A DNA stretch of 64,000 bases from Paenibacillus soyae (GTDB lineage: Bacteria; Bacillota; Bacilli; Paenibacillales; Paenibacillaceae), in NCBI RefSeq assembly GCF_024623455.1, contig NZ_JANIPJ010000029.1, positions 1 through 64,000 on the forward strand, read 5' to 3'. Below are positions 17,206-25,724 of the stretch, in pieces (within the stretch, counting starts at the first letter, position 1; each line of letters starts with the position of its first letter). The position numbers were made by a program, and so were the translations under genes. Below the pieces are notes generated by a model. The model saw only the letters and a list, made by a program, of their open reading frames with translations. It did not search any database and was not told the DNA's origin.

Positions 17206-17241
17206 CGATATAAGTCTTGCAAGGAGAGGAGGAGCAAATTG

Positions 17242-18084
17242 ATGGACCAATCAAGCAATACGCGGCTTAATGAGCTAGCACAGTTTCTGAGAACGCGCCG
17301 CGCCCGTATTTCACCCGAGCATGCCGGTCTGCCGAATGCAGGCCGTCGGCGCACGCCGGGACTAAGACGCGCGGAAGTGGCGCAGCTCTCGGGCGTCAGC
17401 GTGGACTGGTATACATGGTTAGAGCAAGCGCGAAACATACAGGTGTCGGCTCAAGTGCTAGAAAACATTGCCCGCGCTCTTCAGCTTGATTCGAATGAAC
17501 GCAAGCATTTATTTTTACTGGCACTTCAGCAGCTGCCTGCCGATCTTACGCCTGTCGAAAATTCCATTAGTCCTACGCTTCAGAACTTTCTTGACCTCCA
17601 AGAGACAAGTCCAGCCTATGTTACCGACCAGCGCCTAAATATTGTTGCATGGAACAAGGCTGCAAATTTGATTTATGGGGATTATGGAGCCATGTCGAGA
17701 CGCGAGCGTAATACGGTTTGGCGGACGTTCACTTCGCCATACGTGCGTGAATTGCTTCAAGGAAACTGGGAAAGGCACGCCCGGCATCGTTTAGCTCATT
17801 TTCGCGCCAGCTACGGTAAATTCGCAGGTGATCCATGGTGGATGGAACTCATTGAGGACCTGAAGCAAGTAAGCGCGGAATTTAGAGAATGGTGGCCACA
17901 GCACGATGTTCTCAATGGACCCGAAGGAAAGAAAATGAATCATCACCCGACGGCCGGACTACTTGTGTTTGACCAAATTTCGTTTCTTGTATCTGATTCT
18001 CCCCATCTTACGGTCACGATTAATATACCGGCAAATGATAATGATACGATCCCCAAGCTTAAACAGCTTTTATCGAATAATTGA
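17242..18084 (+). CDS. XRE-family regulator with MmyB-like ligand domain
   Basis: A 280-residue protein. The N-terminal helix-turn-helix has the typical signature of this group (RRTPGLRRAEVAQLSGVSVD, then WYTWLEQARN), and residues about 105-275 form the MmyB-type PAS-like ligand domain (PAYVTDQRLNIVAWNKAA, PWWMELIEDL, LVFDQISF). Members bind fatty acids or other hydrophobic ligands. The ATG at 17242 has GGAGAGGAGGAG upstream; an overlapping TTG at 17239 is less likely. It is divergent from the MFS exporter. Confidence 0.85.
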   Translation: MDQSSNTRLNELAQFLRTRRARISPEHAGLPNAGRRRTPGLRRAEVAQLSGVSVDWYTWLEQARNIQVSAQVLENIARALQLDSNERKHLFLLALQQLPADLTPVENSISPTLQNFLDLQETSPAYVTDQRLNIVAWNKAANLIYGDYGAMSRRERNTVWRTFTSPYVRELLQGNWERHARHRLAHFRASYGKFAGDPWWMELIEDLKQVSAEFREWWPQHDVLNGPEGKKMNHHPTAGLLVFDQISFLVSDSPHLTVTINIPANDNDTIPKLKQLLSNN

Positions 18085-18091
18085 TACATAA

Positions 18092-18123
18092 TCAGCCCGA
18101 TCTTATCGATCGGGCTGAATCTT
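18092..18123 (+). terminator. Terminator after the MmyB-type gene
   Basis: TCAGCCCGATC (18092-18102) and GATCGGGCTGA (18108-18118) pair perfectly and are followed by a T-rich run. Confidence 0.85.
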
Positions 18124-18172
18124 TTTCGCTATACGATGTTCAGAGTGGACTGTTACGCCTTGACGTTCACGT

Positions 18173-19093
18173 TCATAGCCTGTAAAGCTCAACCATCCTC
18201 TGGATTTGAAGCTGCATATTCATAATTAAGTCCGGGGGCTCCAGCACTTTCACCATGCTGCCATAGCTCAGAATCTTCTGGATCGCTCGTTCCTTGGATG
18301 AAAAATAGGTGATAAGCGACAAGGTTCCGTCGGCATTCACGAGGACTTGGTCGAAACCGAACTCATCGCGCACCCGGGTTTTCATCTCCGGTTGAAAGAG
18401 TAATACCGCTTGCACTCTTTTGAAATCGGTTCTGTTCATGAATTGTTTCTCGACATCCTGCAGCGTATAATCCCGTCTTGCAAAGTGTTCCGGCAAAACC
18501 TTCAACTCTCCAATACGGGACAAGCGAAATACGCGGATGTCCAAACGCGTTAAACAATAACCGTATACATACCAAACATATCCTTTGAGGAAAAGACCCA
18601 TCGGTTCCAGCTTGCGTTCGGTTTCCGCGCCTTTGTTATCCAAGTAGGTAAATGAAACGTGTTGAAGGTCTTTGATTGCCTGGCGTAATGGCCCCATATG
18701 CGCTTTATCGTTCGGCGCCGGTTTGAAATCGAAATCTACAATATTCTGGTCCCTAGCCGTGTTCTGCTCCGGCATTAACGCGCCAATTCGTTCTATTAAT
18801 CGATCGATTTCGAGTTGATCCGTCGCGGATCTTACTCCGCGCAAGGCTGAGCAGATGGACGAGAAATCTTCCATTGATAATACCTGCTTTTCCAATCGAT
18901 AGCCCTGCATAATCTCATATCCGCCGTCCGATCCGGCGAAAGACACAATAGGGATCCCAGCTTGATTAATCGCATCCATGTCGCGATAGATCGTTCGCAG
19001 AGAAACCTCGAATCGCTTGGCTAGGTCAATAGCGCTGACGCGAGGTTGATTCAATAACGTCATGGTAATCGCAAGCAAACGATCCAGTTTCAT
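18173..19093 (-). CDS. YafY/DeoR-type regulator with WYL domain
   Basis: About 306 residues. The N-terminal HTH_11 winged helix is MKLDRLLAITMTLLNQ followed by ISLRTIYRDMDAI-like residues (VSLRTIYRDMDAINQAGIPI), and the WYL domain includes VWYVYGYCLTRLDIRVFRLSRI, split here as VWYVYGYCLTRLD and IRVFRLSRI; a WCX C-terminal region follows. WYL domains bind nucleotides or nucleic acid and often report on DNA damage. The ATG at 19093 has GGAGG seven bases upstream. It lies 26 bases behind the AlkZ-like gene on the same strand. Confidence 0.85.
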   Translation of the reverse strand: MKLDRLLAITMTLLNQPRVSAIDLAKRFEVSLRTIYRDMDAINQAGIPIVSFAGSDGGYEIMQGYRLEKQVLSMEDFSSICSALRGVRSATDQLEIDRLIERIGALMPEQNTARDQNIVDFDFKPAPNDKAHMGPLRQAIKDLQHVSFTYLDNKGAETERKLEPMGLFLKGYVWYVYGYCLTRLDIRVFRLSRIGELKVLPEHFARRDYTLQDVEKQFMNRTDFKRVQAVLLFQPEMKTRVRDEFGFDQVLVNADGTLSLITYFSSKERAIQKILSYGSMVKVLEPPDLIMNMQLQIQRMVELYRL

Positions 19094-19119
19094 GGAACGA
19101 CCTCCAATCATCTATACTC

Positions 19120-20220
19120 TTATTCTACATTTGAAAACCCAACTTTTCTATGCTTTGCATCCGAAACGGCGAATTGCAGCATACGAGCCCCTTCCTCGGA
19201 CAGAGCGTCCTGCTCCTGTTGAGTAAGCTTGCGAAAAGGTTCTATATGCAGTTCAGCGTTATTCCCCCCGCTCGTCAGCTTCCAGGTTCCGGCGACGAAG
19301 CCGTCGATCAGAAAGGTTGCACGGATGATGCCATTCGATGTGAATACGCGTTTCCGGTACACCTCATCCATGATTCGGCCGCGGTCCGCATAGGACAGCA
19401 GCATATTATCGAATTCGCCAAGAAACCTTGGTGCAGACGGCGTATCGGCTTCTGGCCGAGGAGCGTCCGGCAGATCGTACAACACCTCGCCTCGTTCGTT
19501 TCGGAATGTGATCAGATACGGAAGTAGAGTTCGTATAACATCATTTATTCTGGTAAGTCCTGACCAAACCTGAATATCCTTGATCGTAGCCGGCCCGAAA
19601 GCGGACAAATAACTCCGAATGAGCCATTCCGGCTCGGGCGATGAGGATAAAGGCTGGCCGAGCCATGCTTCAACTGAGGTATGTACAGCCTGGCCGCTTT
19701 CCCCCCATATGCCCCGAGGCGGAATCTGCACTAACGGCACCCTATTCCGAACCGCTCCCGCTGCCGCCTCCGGATCGAGCCCCGACCAAAGCTCGCATAG
19801 TCGTATGCCCATTTCACGAAGCGTCATGGGATCCTTCTCAACCAGCTCCCTTCCGGCAGCAGCAAGCGCTTCTTGATCTATTTCATTTAACTGCCTGCCA
19901 AAGGCTCCCTTCAGGCTGCGGTCCATGACGGGCTGCAGCAAGGGACGCAGCTGCAATGCGTCGCGGGAAGAGACAAGGTGCAAGGTAGAACGCATCAGCG
20001 CCATGCGTACAACCTGCTTATTTTTCAAAAGCCCGGATAGTTCTTCATGCCGAAAATCTTCTATACGCGACCACAAACCGTAATAAGGGGCGAGCGAGGA
20101 TTGCGCCTGCATCCCAACCAGCTTCTCAATGGCATCCAAGACGGGGAGATTCACACGGCGAAGCAGCAGTTGCCTTGCTAGCAGCGCGCGGTTCAACTCG
20201 CGGTTACTGAGTATTTTCAT
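19120..20220 (-). CDS. AlkZ/YcaQ-type winged-helix DNA glycosylase family protein (HTH_42)
   Basis: A 366-residue protein of the PF06224 family. AlkZ and YcaQ members are DNA glycosylases that unhook interstrand crosslinks or bulky adducts. The catalytic Q-x-Q motif is present as VGMQAQ (Gln38 and Gln40). Tandem winged-helix regions follow (GPATIKDIQVWSGL, LLSYADRGRIM) and a beta-barrel end. The start is ATG at 20220, only 3 bases after the epoxide hydrolase stop, so translation is probably coupled. Context (epoxide hydrolase, WYL regulator) suggests defence against reactive electrophiles. Confidence 0.8.
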   Translation of the reverse strand: MKILSNRELNRALLARQLLLRRVNLPVLDAIEKLVGMQAQSSLAPYYGLWSRIEDFRHEELSGLLKNKQVVRMALMRSTLHLVSSRDALQLRPLLQPVMDRSLKGAFGRQLNEIDQEALAAAGRELVEKDPMTLREMGIRLCELWSGLDPEAAAGAVRNRVPLVQIPPRGIWGESGQAVHTSVEAWLGQPLSSSPEPEWLIRSYLSAFGPATIKDIQVWSGLTRINDVIRTLLPYLITFRNERGEVLYDLPDAPRPEADTPSAPRFLGEFDNMLLSYADRGRIMDEVYRKRVFTSNGIIRATFLIDGFVAGTWKLTSGGNNAELHIEPFRKLTQQEQDALSEEGARMLQFAVSDAKHRKVGFSNVE

Positions 20221-20223
20221 GGG

Positions 20224-21390
20224 TTAACGGAATCTTCGGAAGAAAGACTGGATGTCAGGGATTAGAAGATCCGGCGCGTCCATTGCCGCGAAGTGGGTTC
20301 CTCGTTCAAATTCCGACCATTGCACAATGTTCGTATTGTCGCGTTCGGCAAAACGCTTTATCGATTTGAAATCATCTCCGAATATCGCAACTCCTGTTGG
20401 AGTCGTATTCGGTCCCTGCGGCTCCTGCCCGTTGTTATGCGCATTCTCGTAATATAAGCGCGCGGACGATTCCGCCGTATTGGTCAGCCAATACAAAGTG
20501 ACGTTGGTCAGGAAAGCATCCCGGTCGATAAAATCCACATGGTCGCCAAAGCCGCAAAATAACTCGGCAATCCAAGCAAGCTGTCCTGACGGCGAGTCTG
20601 CCAGCCCATAGGAGAGCGTTTGCGGGCGTGTGGATTGAATCGAGTTAAAACCCGCCCGTTCATGAAAGTTAGCCAGAAATTGAAGCTTCCGCTGATCTTC
20701 TTCCGTTAAGTCAGCCATCTCCGCCGGATCCCCGGAAGGGAATGAAAACAGCTGCAGCACATGAATAGCGCGTAGTCCCTCCGGCTTCTGAATGCCAAGC
20801 TCTCTGGACACAAGCGCGCCGCAATCGCTGCCGTGCGAGCCGTATTCCGTATATCCCAAGCGCTTCATTAGGGCATCCCATGCTCTGGCAATGCGAGCGA
20901 TATCCCATCCGGCTTCAAGAACCGGTCCCGAGAAGCCGAACCCAGGAACAGAAGGAATAACCAGGTGGAACGCTTGGGCCGGATCGCCGCCATGACTGCG
21001 CGGATCGCTGAGCGGACCGATGAGCTCCAAGAACTCAACAATTGAACTAGGCCATGCATGGGTAAGCAGCAGCGGGAACGCGTCAGGCTCAGGCGAACGA
21101 ACATGCAAAAAATGGATGCTGGCGCCATCAATATTCGTAGTGAACTGCGGGTACTCATTCAGACGAGCTTCGTATTTGCGCCAATCATATTCTTTCTCCC
21201 AATAAGCCGCTAATTCTTTCACATAATCGAGCGAAACTCCATATTTCCAGCCAGCTCCGTCTAACGATTCCGGCCAACGAGTGCGAGACAAACGATTCCG
21301 AAGGTCATTCAGATCATCTTGCGTGACGGAGATATGGAACGGTTGAATTTCTGTGCTCGCTTCGGAATTAACTGGCTTTGCATTTGTCAT
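20224..21390 (-). CDS. Epoxide hydrolase (EHN plus alpha/beta-hydrolase)
   Basis: A 388-residue microsomal-type epoxide hydrolase. The N-terminal EHN domain includes LNDLRNRLSRTRWPE and YWEKEYDWRKYEARLNEYPQF, split here as YWEKEYDWR and KYEARLNEYPQF. The oxyanion region is LLLTHAWPSS, the nucleophile Asp is in HGSDCGALVSRELG, and the catalytic His is in RGTHFAAMDAPDLL. It would hydrate epoxides to diols in the cytoplasm. ATG at 21390 follows AAGGAGG. It is the first gene of a cluster with the AlkZ-like and WYL genes, and a 13-base dyad overlaps its promoter. Confidence 0.9.
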   Translation of the reverse strand: MTNAKPVNSEASTEIQPFHISVTQDDLNDLRNRLSRTRWPESLDGAGWKYGVSLDYVKELAAYWEKEYDWRKYEARLNEYPQFTTNIDGASIHFLHVRSPEPDAFPLLLTHAWPSSIVEFLELIGPLSDPRSHGGDPAQAFHLVIPSVPGFGFSGPVLEAGWDIARIARAWDALMKRLGYTEYGSHGSDCGALVSRELGIQKPEGLRAIHVLQLFSFPSGDPAEMADLTEEDQRKLQFLANFHERAGFNSIQSTRPQTLSYGLADSPSGQLAWIAELFCGFGDHVDFIDRDAFLTNVTLYWLTNTAESSARLYYENAHNNGQEPQGPNTTPTGVAIFGDDFKSIKRFAERDNTNIVQWSEFERGTHFAAMDAPDLLIPDIQSFFRRFR

Positions 21391-21448
21391 GGGAACATCC
21401 TCCTTGAGATGGGTTCGATTGTTTTGCTTACAATACCTATACTAATCC

Positions 21449-21480
21449 ATGCACCCTGACAACATTATGTCAGGGTGCAT
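21449..21480. promoter_or_regulatory. Operator-like dyad before the epoxide hydrolase gene
   Basis: ATGCACCCTGACA (21449-21461) and TGTCAGGGTGCAT (21468-21480) are a perfect 13-base inverted repeat with a six-base centre. On the minus strand TTGTCA inside it can act as -35, with a TAGTATAGG-like -10 downstream. There is no T run, so an operator fits better than a terminator. Confidence 0.6.
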
Positions 21481-21521
21481 GAGCTGCGAAACTTTTATTT
21501 TCATCAGCCCATAAACACAAT

Positions 21522-21548
21522 GAAGCTGCCGGTCGAGCCGGCAGCTTC
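21522..21548 (-). terminator. Terminator behind the histidine phosphatase gene
   Basis: GAAGCTGCCGG and CCGGCAGCTTC form an 11-bp stem with a five-base loop just behind the stop at 21558 (minus strand). Confidence 0.65.
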
Positions 21549-21557
21549 ACAAGAAAT

Positions 21558-22118
21558 CTATTCATTCCACATTCTTATTACTTCTTTTAATTCCAGGTCT
21601 TCAAATTGCATTTTATAGATATCCGGTTTCTTTAATTGGTCTAGAAAATCCAAGCCATAATTGGAATCAAAATAATTCATCATCAAAGTCATGACAAGAC
21701 CGTGCGTTCCAATAGCAATTTTCTTCCCTTTGTGTTCTTTTAATACGGTTTTGAGGACCGCGATTGACCTATTCTGACAATCCGCGTTAGATTCGCCGCC
21801 TGGCAAGGCATATTCAGGGTTGTAGAAGTTATTCCTAATATTGGACATTAAATCAACAATTTCATCTGAAGAAAAATGGCGTTCCCTTAGATCTTCAAAG
21901 GTTTCGATCTCTAAGTTTAAGTGTTGAGCCAATCCCTCAACACTTCGTACAGCCCGGGAATATGGACTGGAAATGATGATGTCTATTCCTTCACCCATGA
22001 GCAACTTCGTTACTTTTTCAACATCAGCCTTCCCCTTTGCGGTAAGGCCTCTAGTTCTTTCATTTCCTTCATCATATGGTGATTCGGCATGCCTAACCAT
22101 ATAGATAGTGGTTTTCAT
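21558..22118 (-). CDS. Histidine phosphatase family protein
   Basis: A 186-residue phosphoglycerate-mutase-like phosphatase. The catalytic RHAES is at residues 9-13, the second conserved Arg in SSPYSRAVRS, and the C-terminal His in IGTHGLVMTL. The substrate is unknown; family members dephosphorylate sugars or nucleotides. The start ATG overlaps the GyrI-like gene stop (ATGA) with AGGAGG just upstream, so the two are translationally coupled. Confidence 0.85.
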   Translation of the reverse strand: MKTTIYMVRHAESPYDEGNERTRGLTAKGKADVEKVTKLLMGEGIDIIISSPYSRAVRSVEGLAQHLNLEIETFEDLRERHFSSDEIVDLMSNIRNNFYNPEYALPGGESNADCQNRSIAVLKTVLKEHKGKKIAIGTHGLVMTLMMNYFDSNYGLDFLDQLKKPDIYKMQFEDLELKEVIRMWNE

Positions 22119-22642
22119 ACTGACCTCCTAACTAACCCACCGTGATCATCTGTAATTTTAATTGCCAGATCGACTTCCCATTTTGACTTTCGATGCTCAA
22201 TTTGGGGATTGGTCAAGTAGGCTTCATAGCGGCAGCGAAATCCATCGCCTTTCGCATCATCCCAGCGATCCCAGCGAATCCCGTTTTCTTTGGCCCATTC
22301 GATGAGCGCTTTATTTCCTCTCATACCTGAGCCACGATAAGTCAAGTTCGCATAATATCCTGCCTGAAGCACTCCCGGAGTGACATGCGAGTCACCTGGC
22401 AGGGTCCTGTTCATCTGAATACCAAATTCAATATCCATCTCTCCGGCCATATCGATGACATGATATCTCAAGAATGCGGGGCCTTCTGGATGAATCCCCT
22501 GTACCTTGAACCAGGCATACAGCTCCTTGCGTAGTTTGTCGACCACGCCAAACATCCCTTGAAATGGCGTCTGTACTCGTATGCCCATGTAATGTTTTTC
22601 GTCGCGATACTCGATGTTGGCTTCACCGATTTCGAATGTCAT
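22115..22642 (-). CDS. GyrI-like small-molecule-binding protein
   Basis: A 175-residue stand-alone GyrI-like/AraC effector-binding (SHV2) domain: VQTPFQGMFGVVDKLRKEL, split here as VQTPFQGMFGVV and DKLRKEL, then MDIEFGIQMN, GVLQAGYYANLTYRGSG and RCRYEAYLTNP. Such proteins bind or hydrolyse hydrophobic small molecules. Its ATG overlaps the upstream gene stop and its stop overlaps the downstream ATG, giving a tight three-gene unit. Confidence 0.75.
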   Translation of the reverse strand: MTFEIGEANIEYRDEKHYMGIRVQTPFQGMFGVVDKLRKELYAWFKVQGIHPEGPAFLRYHVIDMAGEMDIEFGIQMNRTLPGDSHVTPGVLQAGYYANLTYRGSGMRGNKALIEWAKENGIRWDRWDDAKGDGFRCRYEAYLTNPQIEHRKSKWEVDLAIKITDDHGGLVRRSV

Positions 22643-23181
22643 GGGTCTCCTCTTTTCTTACTTTTTATTAAAGCAAATTCAGTTGATATAGAAGAACCAT
22701 CAGAATTGTCGAATTTAATCTTCCAGTTGCCTTCTTGCGAGAGTCCCCACTGCATTTCACTCACATAGATGCTTCCTGGTGGAACGGAGTCTTCGATCCA
22801 ATTGTTCTTTAACGGAGAACTTAGTCGAACATTTAAATTTTTTAATCCCTTGTTATAAACGTATAACTGTAATGTCTCATCTTTGCCATCAAGACGTGCC
22901 TTGTACTCAAAAAGACTAGAAGCTTGACCATCGGCAAGTATAGATTGATTATAAACAGCCGTTTTTAACACAATATCCTCCGGCATCGTTTGCACCTCGA
23001 GCGTATGCACATAAGGAGTTTCAGAGAAGGATGTTGTCTCCATCGATTTATGCTCTTTCGCTTTGTTTTGAGTTAAACGGTCTGGTGGAATCAAGCAAAA
23101 TGCTAAAAGCACAGCTCCTGCGAACAAAAGCAGACAACCATAAAGCAATCGTTTTTTTTCCACTTTCCTCTTACACCCCAT
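22639..23181 (-). CDS. Hypothetical membrane-anchored protein
   Basis: About 180 residues with one N-terminal membrane segment (RLLYGCLLLFAGAVLLAFCLI) split here as LLYGCLLLFAG and AVLLAFCLI, and an extracellular-type beta-rich domain (LEVQTMPEDIVLKTAVYN, VRLSSPLKNNW, WKIKFDNSDGSS). The CLLLFAGA context is not a clean lipobox. I do not recognise the family. The start is uncertain: ATG at 23181 has a poor binding site, and a GTG near 23163 is possible. It is the first gene of a unit whose genes overlap by ATGA. Confidence 0.55.
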   Translation of the reverse strand: MGCKRKVEKKRLLYGCLLLFAGAVLLAFCLIPPDRLTQNKAKEHKSMETTSFSETPYVHTLEVQTMPEDIVLKTAVYNQSILADGQASSLFEYKARLDGKDETLQLYVYNKGLKNLNVRLSSPLKNNWIEDSVPPGSIYVSEMQWGLSQEGNWKIKFDNSDGSSISTEFALIKSKKRGDP

Positions 23182-23382
23182 CCATAATACACAATTAACG
23201 TTAGTAGAAATGTAATCGTTGCGAAAACTGTAAAAAAACTTATAAGACAACTGTAGCCAACATAGACTCCTATGATTGGCAATGGACTTCAATCCTCGTT
23301 AGTAGAGAGAACGCAACATTATTTCGTTTATCACGTTTATATCTTCATAAATACTTTCATTTATGGAAGGAGTGGGAACAAA

Positions 23383-24921
23383 ATGAGAGCAACTACTGCA
23401 AAGCTGCTTCTTGCTGCAACGCTAGCTTTCGGCGCGATCATGACCGTCGGGCTGGTGCCAGCCCAAGCCGAAGACTCCGTCGAAACAAAAATCGAAAGCG
23501 CAACACAAGCGATCAACCGAGCTAAGGCTCTAAATCTCCTCCCCGAAGGCGCAAGGCCTACTGTTAAGCTGGATGGCGAGAAGTGGGACGTTACGTTCAG
23601 GACCGATGATAAGGACGAAAACGGCAGTCCGCTGCATGTGGGGCAGGTTGTCATGTATGCTAAAAATGGGAAAGTGGTAAAGTATCGCGAAAGCTTACGC
23701 TCAAATTTCATTGGAAAAGTTGGCGAGGATCCTTTTGATGAAGACTTGATGAAGATATCCACCGTAGAAGCGCAAGACATCGCACTCGAATTTATAAAAC
23801 AGCAAGACTGGAAGCTTGATGTAAACTGGATGTTCTATCCGTATCCCGTTGCGTACGAATACGATACGCGATTCGATATCGGGCGACTGCATGGCGTCAA
23901 TTTCAGTCGTTCTCATGAAGGTATCCGCGATGGTGCAGATGGGGTAGGTGTAACGATTGACCGCTGGACAGGCGAAGTTGATTCCTTTTACGTCGATTGG
24001 GAAGAACGCACTTATACTCCAAATAAAGTGAGCGAAGCAGATGTAATCGGCTTAAATGAAGCAGGCAAACTATTCTATGATGCCATTGAACCATTCCTTA
24101 AGTGGCAGGCTATATATGATCCAGAACAGCCGAGGCTCGTATATGCACTTCATGAACGGTATGTGATGACGTTTGATGGCAAGTTTCCTATTGAATATCA
24201 ATGGGAAAATCCTATAATCACAGAAAAAATCAATCCCTCCTATTCCAGAGAGCTAGTAAAAAAGCGATTGCTGACGATGTACGATCTAGGCTTGGAATAT
24301 ATAGACGGAAAGCTCGCTTACAAGCTGAGACTTAAACCGGAAATATCTCTTTTTATGGAAAATCTGCATCCAGTAATCGATGCAAATACAGGCGAATGGC
24401 TCGATTTTCTGAATCGGCCGCTCAATAAGCCGTTCTCACCCGCAGGCGAGTGGTTAATCCACGCGGCGCCGGAAAGTAAAATCGAATATGCTGCCTCGAT
24501 TGTATGGGATAATGAACTGCTGCAGTTACAGAATGAACCTTTCATCAAGAACGGCTATACGCTTGTTCCGTTCCGCGAATTGCTGACGAAGCTAGGGGCT
24601 AAGATTAGCTGGGATCCTGTCGCTAGGAAGGTAACGGCCAGTAAAAATTCCACAACAATCGAATTGACGATTGATTCTGATACCACCTTAATCAATGGCA
24701 AAGAACAAAAATTGGAAGCTCCCGCCATCCTTAAGGACGGTCGAACCTATATCCCGGCGAGGCTTGTACTTGAGACGTTTGGATTACATGTAGGCTGGAA
24801 TAAAGAATCCCGCCTTGTGCTCGTTTCAAGCGATGGAAATCCGCTTGTTCTGTCACCGGATGAGCAGAAGAAGCATCGCTTCCAGGCGCAACTCAATTGG
24901 GAGAATAAGATGCATAAGTAG
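23383..24921 (+). CDS. Secreted YcdB/YcdC-like protein with copper-amine-oxidase stalk domain
   Basis: A 512-residue exported protein. Residues 1-29 are a signal peptide (KLLLAATLAFGAIMTVGLVP, then AQA-ED). Two YcdB/YcdC-type repeats follow, each with a TGE(V/W) turn (IDRWTGEVDSFYVDWEE, IDANTGEWLDFLNRP). The C-terminal ~110 residues are a copper-amine-oxidase N-domain stalk (GYTLVPFRELLTKLGAKISW, split as GYTLVPFREL and LTKLGAKISW, and GRTYIPARLVLETFGLHVGW, split as GRTYIPARL and VLETFGLHVGW), a common wall-facing module in Paenibacillus. ATG at 23383 has GGAAGGAGTGGG upstream. The function is unknown. Confidence 0.85.
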   Translation: MRATTAKLLLAATLAFGAIMTVGLVPAQAEDSVETKIESATQAINRAKALNLLPEGARPTVKLDGEKWDVTFRTDDKDENGSPLHVGQVVMYAKNGKVVKYRESLRSNFIGKVGEDPFDEDLMKISTVEAQDIALEFIKQQDWKLDVNWMFYPYPVAYEYDTRFDIGRLHGVNFSRSHEGIRDGADGVGVTIDRWTGEVDSFYVDWEERTYTPNKVSEADVIGLNEAGKLFYDAIEPFLKWQAIYDPEQPRLVYALHERYVMTFDGKFPIEYQWENPIITEKINPSYSRELVKKRLLTMYDLGLEYIDGKLAYKLRLKPEISLFMENLHPVIDANTGEWLDFLNRPLNKPFSPAGEWLIHAAPESKIEYAASIVWDNELLQLQNEPFIKNGYTLVPFRELLTKLGAKISWDPVARKVTASKNSTTIELTIDSDTTLINGKEQKLEAPAILKDGRTYIPARLVLETFGLHVGWNKESRLVLVSSDGNPLVLSPDEQKKHRFQAQLNWENKMHK

Positions 24922-24926
24922 AGGAA

Positions 24927-24963
24927 GGAGCAGATTGCCAAGGCATCTGCTCCTCTTTTTTTA
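24927..24963 (+). terminator. Terminator after the stalk-domain gene
   Basis: GGAGCAGAT (24927-24935) and ATCTGCTCC (24945-24953) pair, followed by CTTTTTTTT. Confidence 0.85.
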
Positions 24964-24995
24964 TCGGGTTCATAAAGCTCCCAAGCTCTTTCCAT

Positions 24996-25463
24996 TCACC
25001 GGGAGCTGAGCGGCGGGGATTCATACACCTTTGACTCATCACCGGTAAAGATGAACGCATTAGTCATATGAATCCAGCCGTATTTCTCGTAATATCCGTT
25101 TAAATCTGTACAAAGATACAGCTTGCTGTGACCCTTCTTTTCCGTTTCTTGAAGAGCGTGCTTCAATAAATGCGACCCGATTTTCCGTCCCCTTTGTTCC
25201 GGAGATACGTATAAACAAGCTAGCCACGGAAATAGATCCTGCCGAGAAATCAAGTCATTACGCAATATAGCGTATGTACCGATAATGGATTCGTTTTCTA
25301 GTGCTATATAAAAGCTAGGTAAATCACTATTCGTGTGTAAGGAATGAAGCATACAATCGTGATAAAAAGTAAAGTTTTTTTCAGTACCCCACTGATTCCA
25401 AAAAAATTGTACAGCTCTCTCGAAATACTCGGGCTTTTCTTTTAATTCGTAAACCTCTACCAT
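24996..25463 (-). CDS. GNAT-family N-acetyltransferase
   Basis: A 155-residue acetyl-CoA-dependent acetyltransferase. The acyl-CoA binding motif is YVSPEQRGRKIGSHLLKHAL, and the C-terminal LYLCTDLNGYYEKYGW has the usual beta-bulge and NGYYEKYGW signature. The substrate is unknown. ATG at 25463 has TTAGGAGGAAGG upstream. It stands alone. Confidence 0.85.
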   Translation of the reverse strand: MVEVYELKEKPEYFERAVQFFWNQWGTEKNFTFYHDCMLHSLHTNSDLPSFYIALENESIIGTYAILRNDLISRQDLFPWLACLYVSPEQRGRKIGSHLLKHALQETEKKGHSKLYLCTDLNGYYEKYGWIHMTNAFIFTGDESKVYESPPLSSR

Positions 25464-25724
25464 GGCCTTCCTCCTAACCAGTTATTTTTAACTTCCTACA
25501 TTGGAAATGATTATATCAAACGTAAATCCCTAATTATGGGAGACTTTCGTTATAACTATTTTATCTGCCCAATGAGGCCGCCCGTCTTACCGGCAGCCTC
25601 GTTTTGCTTGGCGTCTGAATGGCGGAGTTCCGCCTAGTTATTGCTTATATGGAAGACTACCGTTTTTGGACTTTGCATAACTGATTCGTTGAATCAAGAT
25701 TAGCTCAAGTTTCAGTAAGCTTCT

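Noticed and set aside
21449..21480. Terminator for the epoxide hydrolase region
   Set aside because: The dyad has no T run and lies upstream of a start codon and over a -35, so an operator is more likely.
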